The notes under the pieces were generated by a model. It was not told where the DNA came from, did no database searches, and saw only the letters and a program-made list of their open reading frames with translations. A stretch of 64,000 nucleotides of DNA from Antilocapra americana (lineage: Eukaryota > Chordata > Mammalia > Artiodactyla > Antilocapridae). Every line of letters starts with the position of its first letter. Within the stretch, counting starts at the first letter, position 1. The DNA lies in NCBI GenBank assembly GCA_007570785.1, contig ML660204.1:1984001-2048000 (forward strand), in the 5' to 3' direction. The position numbers were made by a program, and so were the translations under genes. Positions 56,260 through 64,000 of the stretch are shown here, piece after piece.

Positions 56260-56700
56260 GGCCTGAGTGGGCCCTGTTCCTTTATTTATGGGCTGCGTGA
56301 GCAATTTGCTCCTTGCTGGCCGGCTGGCTGGGTGTGTGATGTGGGGATTACTCACGCCCCAGTTGTGGTCCGGCCTCTGCAGGCTGCGGGGTAATGAGTG
56401 AGGTAATTAAGTGTAAAAGACAGGAGCAGGCAGGGGAGGGCCGAGGGGGGTGAGCAGTCACTGGTTCTTTTCAGGAGCAGGGGAGTGAGATAATGTAGGA
56501 TAATAGCTCAGCCAGGCCCTGCCCAGGCAGCCCCGCCTGTGCCGAGAGGTGCCCCCCAAACAGCCAAGACAATTCAGCTTTTTCAGGGGAAATGCGGAGG
56601 CTTGGGCAAGGCCTGGCTCCCGGGGACAGCTGTATGGAAATGACAGCGCCTCTCCTTGGATCTGTCCTGTGTTGGCTGAGGGTGCGGAGCCGGTGCCTTT
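56260..56700. promoter_or_regulatory. Candidate conserved noncoding element
   Basis: Repeat-free block with packed AT motifs in a GC-rich setting: TTTATTTATGGG-like near 56281, TAATTA at 56404-56409 followed by aagtg, and GATAA motifs near 56489-56503. Composition suggests an enhancer. No conservation data are available here. Confidence 0.35.
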
Positions 56701-57136
56701 GGCTGGGGTTGAGGCTAAGAAGAAGTGGCTAGGACCAGGAAAGTAGATGAGTAAGATGAACGGGCCACGTGGGGCTGGGAGACTGAGCTGTGTGGGGGGA
56801 GAGACGAGGTGAGGTTGTTGGTGGCTCCAGAGCCTGACTCACTGGGTGGGAACTGTGGCTTTGTTGTTGATGAGCTGGGTGACATCAGCCTATTGTGTTC
56901 CCTCTCTGGGCCTCAGGGCTCTCATCTGTAAAGTGGAATCGTCCAAACCGTCCTTACCTCACAGGGGCGTTTGGAGGATGAGCAAGGTGATGCATTGCAC
57001 CTAGCACAGAGTGAATGGTCAAGTCCACACCCAGAGGGCATTGGTCAGTCATTTAGCGAACACATGTGTACCGAGTGCCTGACATAGTCTGATGGTTCTG
57101 GGTGCTGGGAAAACAGCAGTGAGTAGAACAGAGTCC
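56701..57136. other. Intergenic with MIR fragment
   Basis: A plus-strand MIR-like block at about 56870-57030 ('gggctctcatctgtaaagtg'), then an L2/MIR-like 'gcgaacacatgtgtaccgag' block. No gene is seen. Confidence 0.45.
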
Positions 57137-57400
57137 CTGGACTTCCTTGGTGGTCCAGTGGTTAAGAATCCCCCTGCCAACTCAGGTGCCATGGGTTTAA
57201 TCCCTAGTCTGGGAAGATGCCACATACGGTGGAGCAACTAAGCCTGCAAACTACAGCTACTGAGCCCATGCTCTAGGGCCCAGGTTCTGCAATGAGAGAA
57301 GCCATGGCAATGGGAAGCCTGTGCACCACAAAGAAGGTGCTGCATGCCCCCACTATAGGACGCCCGAGGCTGCAATGAAGACCCAGCTCAACCAGGGGAG
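57137..57400 (+). mobile_element. CHR-type tRNA-derived SINE
   Basis: It starts 'gacttccttggtggtccagt' and runs through 'ctgggaagatgccacatacg' to 'ctgcaatgaagacccagctc'. This is the longer CHR/ART-like form. Confidence 0.8.
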
Positions 57401-57469
57401 AAAAAAGAACAGAGTCCCTTTCCTCTTGGAGCTGACATTCTAAGAGGGGAGACCTTTCGTCATTTAACA

Positions 57470-57960
57470 TATAAGGTTACCCCAATGATCCCACTTCTGA
57501 AAATGTATTCTGTGGATGTGTATGGACATACGTGAAATGAATACATTCAAGGTTATTCACGGCAGTCTTGTTTAGCCCAGTTTAGTCTTACTTCACCTCA
57601 GATGCAATCTAAATGTCTATCATTTAAATGAAGTTAAATGAGGTTAAATGAAATATGGACTAGCCAGAGGAAGACTATACAACTACAAAAAGGGTGAAGT
57701 ATGTACTGATACAGAAAGATCTCCAAGATATATTGACAAATAAAAGGGGTGTCAGGAATACTTTGAGTAAAAGAGGGGGGAAATAAAAAATATTTTAATA
57801 CCAGCTTGTGTATATAACAAACTAATAATAATACTTGTTAACTGTGGACAGGACCAAGATTGGAATGAGAGAGATGGGAGGGAGATTTTTCGCTATGTTC
57901 TTTTCTATAGTTTTAATTTTTGTACTAGTTTGAAAAAAAATTTTTAAATTCAGCTTCCTC
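57470..57960 (+). mobile_element. L1 LINE 3'-end fragment
   Basis: 'cacttctgaaaatgtattct', then 'gaagactatacaactacaaa' and 'gttttaatttttgtactagt' follow old L1 3' order. Confidence 0.6.
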
Positions 57961-58530
57961 TTTCCTCCTTCCCTTTCCCAATATTTGTTGGAGGTGGTGG
58001 GCAGGACGTGGGACCAGTCATGGAAAAGCAGCTGAGTGAGGACGGGTCAGAGAAGGGAATCACAGATATGGAAATGGGAAAGGCTAGTGTGAACCCAGTG
58101 GTGCCGGGGGAATCAGTGTGAGCTAATGGCATTTGGTAAGTGTAGACAAATAAGCAAAGATGTAAATGTGTGTGTCTGTGTCCCATACATGTGTTTCTCA
58201 GTTCTGTCCACAAAGAGAGCCTAGGAGCACTAATACCCGCATAGCAATGAGCACTCATAACACCAAATCTTGGTTGCTAAATGTAGCACTGTCCAGTGAA
58301 AGGAACCAGGAATCCTTGGGAAAATGACTGACTTGAGAGCTGGGCCAAGGAAAGTACACAGTAAGCCTGGAACATCTACTTTGTGCTATAAAATAAGTAG
58401 AAGTGCTCAAGGAATGCTGGGGACATGTCAACAGAGTCTAGGAGCTACTGGGATGATTTGAGCATCAGGAAAAATGATGATAGTGAATAAATGATTACAA
58501 CACACTGAAGAAAAATAGGGTTCTATGGAG
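57961..58530. other. Intergenic, unassigned
   Basis: Unique AT-balanced sequence with no recognised gene; possible L2-like scraps near 58000-58140. Confidence 0.35.
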
Positions 58531-58685
58531 ATTTCCCTGGTCGTCCAGTGGCTAAGATTCCAAGCTCCTAAAGCAGGGGCTCCGGTTCAGTCCCTGGTCA
58601 GGGAACTAGACCCTGCGTGCCACAGTTGAGATCCCACATGCCATGCCACAATTAAGACCCAGCACAACCAAATAAAAAATAATGA
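58531..58685 (+). mobile_element. CHR-type tRNA-derived SINE
   Basis: It begins 'gatttccctggtcgtccagt' and ends 'cagcacaaccaaataaaaaa'. Confidence 0.82.
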
Positions 58686-59430
58686 AAACTTTCTAAAATT
58701 CAAAGCAATAAAGTTTAATTATGTGTCTATAAAGCAGCATTATGTCAACTGGTGATCAACAACAGATTGGAATCACCTAATAGTTACACCTTATAGTTTC
58801 ATCGATGTTATATTTAATGTGATTGCATTTTGTTTCCATTTTTTAATTACTGTATTTATTTCCCCATAGGCTCATATTCAGCATACAAAATAAAAAGGTA
58901 CAGAAGGGGATGGAATGAAATGAAATCTCTCCTACTGTTGATGGCTAGCCACTCCTTTTCCTCCCTGGACGCCAGTTTTCTGGGCTCAGAGGTGTTTTCT
59001 GCACACAAGTGAATGCACGTATACACGCTATACAAGGGTAGCTGCTCTGCCTGCTTTCTTCCCCTTGGCAGTGTATCTTAGAGATGCTTCTGATGACTTT
59101 GTATCGAGCTGCCCGGTTTTTTGTACAGCAGCGGAGTGGTCTGTGAGCCAGCTCTGCCTGCAAACCTACCACTTCTCCCAACACCCTAAGCACTCTTGGC
59201 CTCTCCCTGGCCCCTGGGAGAGTCAGTGAAGCTCCAGCTCATCTCACTACTTCCACTCAGTTGATGAGGCTGAGATCTGCTTGCCCATCCATGGCTGCCC
59301 AACAAGGCTGAAGGCTGAATCACACCACCCAGAATTGTGCAAGAGTTAGGGCCCCAGGCTCCAGGGCAAATGAAACAAAAGAAAGCCAGAAGGCAGGGTG
59401 GAAGGGAGATGAATTTATCAGGTACTTTAG
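58686..59430. other. Intergenic, AT-rich then unique
   Basis: 58690-58900 is AT-rich, possibly old repeat. The remainder is unassigned with no exon recognised. Confidence 0.35.
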
Positions 59431-59636
59431 GGTAGCTCAGATGGCAAAGCATCTGCCTGCAATGCGGGAGACCCAGGTTCAATCCCTGGGATGGGAAGAT
59501 CCTCTGGAGAAGGAAATGGCAACCCACTCCAGTACTCTTGCTTGGAAAATCCCATGGACGGAGGAGCGTGGTAGGCTACAGTCCATGGGGTTGCAAAGAG
59601 TCGGACACGGCTGAGCGACTTCACTTTCACTTTAGG
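59431..59636 (+). mobile_element. Bov-tA-type SINE (first of a direct pair)
   Basis: 'gtagctcagatggcaaagca' to 'gactgagcgacttcactttc'-like end. A second copy follows after a few bases. Confidence 0.92.
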
Positions 59637-59830
59637 CATCTTTGGCTCACACGGTAAACAATCTGCCTGCAATGTGGGGGAGATATAGGTTCAACCCCTG
59701 GGTCAGGAAGATCCCCTGGAGAAAGGAATGGCAACCCACTCTGGTAGTCTTTCCTGGAGAATCCCATGAACAGAGGAGCCTGGTGGGCTATAGTCCATGC
59801 AGTCACAAAGAGTCGGACATGACTAGTCGC
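59637..59830 (+). mobile_element. Bov-tA-type SINE (second of a direct pair)
   Basis: 'catctttggctcacacggta' to 'gtcggacatgactagtcgcc'. Same orientation as the preceding copy and more diverged. Confidence 0.9.
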
Positions 59831-59879
59831 CCTTCACTCTGACGGGCGGGAGCCTGAGGGCTCAGTCCTGCCAACCTGA

Positions 59880-60540
59880 ACATCATTGCTCGCCTTTCCT
59901 GTGCACAGGTATAAGTTTCTCTAGAATGTATCCAGGAATGGGATTGCTGGATTGTAGAGTAAGTGCAGAATAATGACAAGTTGTTCTCCAAAGTTGTGCA
60001 AATTAACCCCCCTAAAACCAATGTCAAGGAGCTTTCCTTATTCCATGCAAGTGATCACATTTGGATTTGTCCAGTGTTTTAGGTTTTGCCGATCTAATAG
60101 ACATGAGATGACTTTTAATTTGGATTTCCTGAATTACTAAGAGGTTGAGCATCTTTTCATATGCTCACTGGCTGTTCATGTTTTCTATTTTTTATGTTTG
60201 TTCAAATTTTCAGCTCATTTTTCTTTTTGATTGTCTTAGTCTTGTTGATGTGTAGGAAGTCTTTATATACTTTGAATACTAATCTTTGTCAGATTGTTAC
60301 AAACATTTCCCAGTTTGTGGCTTATCTTTTCAGTTTTTTATGGTGAACTTTGAACAGTCTTAATCCTAATGTAGATTAGTTTATTAATATTTGCCTTTTA
60401 TGGTTTGGGCTTTTTGCTTCTTGTTTGAAAAATTTTCTCCAACACAAATTCATCCTAATCTTTCTACAGTACATTTGTACATATATTAAAAATGAAATAT
60501 ATTGCATGTCCTATTTTATAGCTACTTTTCTACTTATGGG
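59880..60540. mobile_element. L1-like fragment
   Basis: 'gggattgctggattgtagag' followed by 'gttgagcatcttttcatatg' and 'tttgtttgaaaaattttctc' is typical of L1 3' sequence. A Bov SINE ends it at 60541. Confidence 0.65.
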
Positions 60541-60735
60541 GCCTTCCCTGGGGGCGCAGACAGTAAAGAGTCTACTTGCAATGCAGGAGATATGGGTTCT
60601 ATCCCTGGGTCGGGAAGATCCCATGGAGAAGGAATTGGCAACCCACTCCAGTATTCTTGCCTGGAAAATGGAGGAGCTTTGCAGGCTATGGCCCATGGAG
60701 TTGCAGAGTCAGACACGACTGAGTGATTAACACTT
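60541..60735 (+). mobile_element. Bov-tA-type SINE
   Basis: It starts 'ccttccctgggggcgcagac' and ends 'gactgagtgattaacacttt'. The L1-like text resumes after it ('tttctatgtctaaaattcta'). Confidence 0.92.
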
Positions 60736-61335
60736 TCTACTTAAGAATATAACATGAACATTTTTCTATGTCTAAAATTCTACAGCATCACTGGTAAATG
60801 GTTGCATAGTTCTTTACTGCATGAAACATACTATTTACTGAATCCCCTATGCATGTTTTCATCTCCTATGTTGTCTTCAGCTTTCCATTATTATCAACAG
60901 ATTTGTCAACAACATCCTGCAGCTATTTAGTCTACATTCATGGTGATTTCTCGAAGATAAAGTCCTAGGAGAGAAATTGCCCCTCCAATTAAAGATTTCT
61001 GATCCATTGTACCAAATTTGCCAGAGGTCTTTCTTGATTCCCTTCCCAGAACAACATGACATTGTATTAAATTTGCCTTCCCAAGAGTCTAGAATTAGCA
61101 AAGTGGATGGATGGCACCAGGTAGGGGGTCCTGGAGACTGTGTTTTGAGCTGAGAGTAGTTAGGAGGTGGGTTTGGTTGCAGGCATGGAGATGGTCCCTC
61201 TGTGGGAAGAAGACTTTATCCCTCTCCTTCCTACTCCCCTCACAGGTAAGATGCCTTTATTAGGTGGTATTGAAGAAAATGAGCCAAGAAATGCCTGTTG
61301 AGACTGGCCTGGGTGTTACTTCTCTGCTAACTAAT
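60736..61335. other. Intergenic, L1-like then unique
   Basis: 60736-61090 continues old L1-like sequence. 61091-61335 is unassigned. Confidence 0.4.
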
Positions 61336-61480
61336 TGTATTTCTTTCTTCCTTTCTTTATTTTTTTTTTAACCACATTGCTTACCTTGTGGGATGTTAAC
61401 TCCCCAGCCAGGGATCAAACCTGTACCCTCTGCAGTGGAAACTTGGCATCCTAATCACTGGACTGCCAAAGAAGTCTCTA
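61336..61480 (-). mobile_element. CHR-type tRNA-derived SINE
   Basis: A T-rich tail ('tttctttatttttttttt') at the low end; the plus strand head reads 'atcactggactgccaaagaa'. Confidence 0.78.
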
Positions 61481-62283
61481 ACTAATTGTATTTTGAAAGG
61501 TGTGAGTGGTTGCCCCAACTAGTCTTTGTGTGTTGAGAACTGGTAATAGTGTCACTTACAGCTGCTGCCAACGGCAATTGGGTGAGCAAGTTTCTCATGA
61601 AATATTTTTCCAGTGAACCAAAAAATAAAAAAAAAAAAGTCCCCCAGAGAACGCTCAGCTTGAGAACTTGAAAACCTTAGAAGAGGATCCTCATCTTGCT
61701 AGGAGTATCAAACTTTTAATAGGTAAGTATTTATGTTAGCAAATATCAACATATATTTAAAATTATTAATTGATACTAAATTTTGTTTATGGCAGTGGTG
61801 TAAAGTTTTCCACTAGTGCAAACTGGCTTTATTTGTTAATTTTTTTAATGAGACAATTTAAAGAAAAATATTGAGTAAGTTATGTGAAATACAAACAGAA
61901 AGAAAGTAAGAGTTGGTGGGGGGAGGTGGTATAGTTGTGTCAAAACTTTGAGAAACTCTGCCTTGATGGAAACTCCTGCCTTTGAAGAAGTCTAAGACAT
62001 GGCTGGGTTGGGTCAGGGAATAGCAAAGCCTTAGGACTCTAGGGAGGACTCTGGGCAGCTCCAGAAGATGGAGACATCCTATTCAGAGGAGGGACAAGTC
62101 ATTCTTTATGTTACTGAACACATGTGTAGGGATTAACAAGTGTCTTTCCCTCTTCATTGCCACTTACTACTTGTAGCAACTTTTTGCAGTTTCAGGCTAT
62201 GGTGGAGGTTACCCCATTCCTTTACAGAGAGGAATGGAGGCCTGGAGGGAAGAAGCAATTTGCTTGTGCTCATGGGGTGAGCA
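61481..62283. other. Intergenic, unassigned
   Basis: AT-rich in the first half with an A-run at 61627-61639. No gene is recognised. Confidence 0.35.
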
Positions 62284-62490
62284 GGCTTCCCTGGTGGCTC
62301 AGATGGTAAGACTCTGCCTGCGATGTAGAAGACCCAGATTCGATCCCTGGGTCAGGAAGATGGGGAAGATCCCCTGGAGAAGGGAATGGCAACCCACTCT
62401 GGTATTCTTGCCTGGAGAATCCCATGGACAGAGAAGCCTGGCAGACTACAGTCCAAGGGGTCGCAGAGTCAGACATGACTGAGTGACTAA
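62284..62490 (+). mobile_element. Bov-tA-type SINE
   Basis: From 'aggcttccctggtggctcag' to 'catgactgagtgactaacac', with the 3' tail expanded into a (CA)n tract. Confidence 0.93.
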
Positions 62491-62515
62491 CACACACGCA
62501 CACGTGCGCGCATGT

Positions 62516-62555
<40 letters not shown>
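62490..62555. repeat. 66-bp alternating purine-pyrimidine (CA/CG)n tract
   Basis: Unbroken alternation with a cacgtgcgcgcatgtgca core at 62501-62518 followed by (CA)n. It grew from the SINE tail. Confidence 0.95.
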
Positions 62556-62557
<2 letters not shown>

Positions 62558-64000
62558 ATGGGGTGAATACATGAGAGAGGAGGACTTGGCTCTAGCGGTG
62601 GCTTTGGGATTTGTGAAGAAGTATATCAGGACTTGTACCTCTGGGGCCAGTACACCCACAACCTTTTGATGATAACAGTAACAACAATAACCATTAGCAT
62701 TTATTGAGTGCCTGCTGTGTGCTGGCTCTCTGCTAAGCAACCTTGGCTGTCTCCAAGAACACTTTACACTCACCCTCTGGCGTCAGATCCATCAGTTCCC
62801 AGAAAGTGTCGAGGGAGAAGTTATCAATTCATGGTGCCTGCTCTTGTAGAAACTTGAATTCCAGTAAGGCAGAAAACAACCACAGAAAGACATGCATGAA
62901 TGAGGTAATTTCACATAATGATAACTGCTATGAAGAAAACCAACAGGGCAAAAGGATATGGTCTCTGGAGGTAAGGAAAGGACTGTGCCACATGAGGTCA
63001 TCAGGAGAGGCTTCTCCGAGGAGGTGACATTGAAGCTGGCACCACGAATGAACTGAATTTGTACCCAGCCCTACTCATGACCCCAGACCTATGCTGCTTC
63101 AGTCTTACGTGGCTCACAGATGCTTCTGCCAGAGTCACCTGGCTCCCCTGTTAAGTGTCCTAGAGTTTGTGGCTTATGAGCAGGAGTGTCTGGGACCTGG
63201 GAATAGAAGGATGATAAGACACCCGAGTCAGAAGGGCTCGTACCTATGGGGCTGCGCTGTCCAATTCTAGGGTCTCTAGAAGTTGTACAATATCCAGAGG
63301 TCTCTCCAGGTGATCCCTCTGGCCAGAAAGGTGACCAAATCCCAAAGAGGAGATGGGCCACGCTTACAGTTGTGCAAAGCTGGCCTCAAGGGTACCCAGC
63401 TAAGAGGGTAAGCTAAGAGGCCACCTAGCACCAGGAAGAGGGGGTGGCTGTTTCTAGTTCACACAAAGGGATGCTGTGGGCTAGCAGTGACCCTGAGCTT
63501 GGTGGGTTATGATGGTAGAGATTGGCCCATGTTGCTTGCCCTTCTCTCTGCTTTGAGGCTTTGCCCCTGCCAGCCCAGGAGGCTAGAATAGGATGCTCAG
63601 GAGGTAGAATATCGTCACTATTTGAGGATTGCAGTCCTCCTTGATTAGGTGAAGGGGCCTTTGCAAGCTCATCACAGGCCTTCTGGGGCAGGGAAGGGGA
63701 AGGCCTGGGATTCCCTGGGGTCTTTGTGGAGCTGACAGGCTGAGGAGCGGGCAGGGCCTGGGGCGGGGGTGGCCCAGAAGGGGCTTATCTCCTCCAGACC
63801 AGTGTCAGCTCAGATCCCCAGCCTGTGGTACAGGCTGGAGCTGCCAGCCCGAGACTAGGGACCACAGCGAATTTGCATTTATATTGGAGACGTCTGTTTC
63901 CGGGGTCTGGGGGGAGGAGGGTGGCCACCGTGGTCAACTGAGCAGGAGGCGGAGAGGAGGGGCCTTCAGCCTTGTCCTGCCAGGGGCACTGGAAGTGGCT
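62556..64000. other. Intergenic end of the window
   Basis: MIR/L2-like pieces at about 62680-62745 and 62840-63050. 63050-64000 is unique, with an octamer ATTTGCAT at 63871-63878 in a repeat-free, GC-moderate block. No exon is recognised. Confidence 0.4.

Noticed and set aside
7049..62490. tRNA-like genes
   Set aside because: The tRNA-Glu-like A/B box sequences all lie in the heads of ruminant SINEs (Bov-tA and CHR types).
1991..62490. Spaced repeats resembling an array
   Set aside because: The recurring ~200-bp blocks are dispersed SINEs in both orientations with irregular spacing, not a CRISPR or satellite array.

Overview
This is nuclear DNA from a ruminant, most likely a bovid (cattle, buffalo, sheep or goat group). 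The evidence is the many Bov-tA/Bov-A2 SINEs, CHR-type tRNA-derived SINEs and 5'-truncated BovB (RTE) LINEs, on an older background of mammal-wide MIR, L2, L1, MER5 and MaLR repeats. The species cannot be told from the sequence alone. Almost all open frames longer than 60 codons are chance frames, repeat-encoded frames or shadows of the exons below.

Two genes are recognised, both on the minus strand and both with two coding exons. SRXN1 (sulfiredoxin 1, 137 aa; coding exons 16226-16017 and 11701-11498) repairs hyperoxidised peroxiredoxins. SCRT2 (scratch family transcriptional repressor 2, 305 aa; coding exons 42369-42237 and 31263-30479) is a SNAG-domain zinc-finger repressor of the neural lineage. 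Their order and strand match the human 20p13 segment TCF15-SRXN1-SCRT2-SLC52A3, so this is conserved synteny. TCF15 and SLC52A3 lie outside the window. The two genes share no known pathway; they are simply neighbours.

Layout: 1-9.4 kb is intergenic DNA on the SRXN1 3' side, with repeats, an orphan CpG island at 5.46-5.99 kb and two CTCF-like motifs. SRXN1 with its 3' region fills about 9.4-16.3 kb, and its CpG-rich promoter with a cluster of AP-1/antioxidant-response-type sites runs to 16.7 kb. From 16.8 to 28.5 kb is a repeat-rich spacer holding a processed ATP5PD retrocopy (18.4-19.1 kb) and two oppositely oriented BovB copies (21.2-24.1 kb). SCRT2 occupies about 28.6-42.6 kb with an 11-kb intron. 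Its promoter has a TATA-like box, GC-rich 5'UTR repeats and a long purine-rich tract just upstream. From 43.3 to 64 kb is intergenic DNA with SINEs, BovB fragments and a few unique stretches that look like candidate regulatory elements.

No new multi-gene system is evident. The points most worth a second look are the orphan CpG island with its palindromic TCF/SOX-type motif, the extra cysteine in SRXN1, the nearly intact ATP5PD retrocopy nested inside a MIR, the REST-like motif in the SCRT2 5'UTR, and a degenerate hexanucleotide array in the SCRT2 intron. Repeat family names and boundaries were judged by eye and are approximate.
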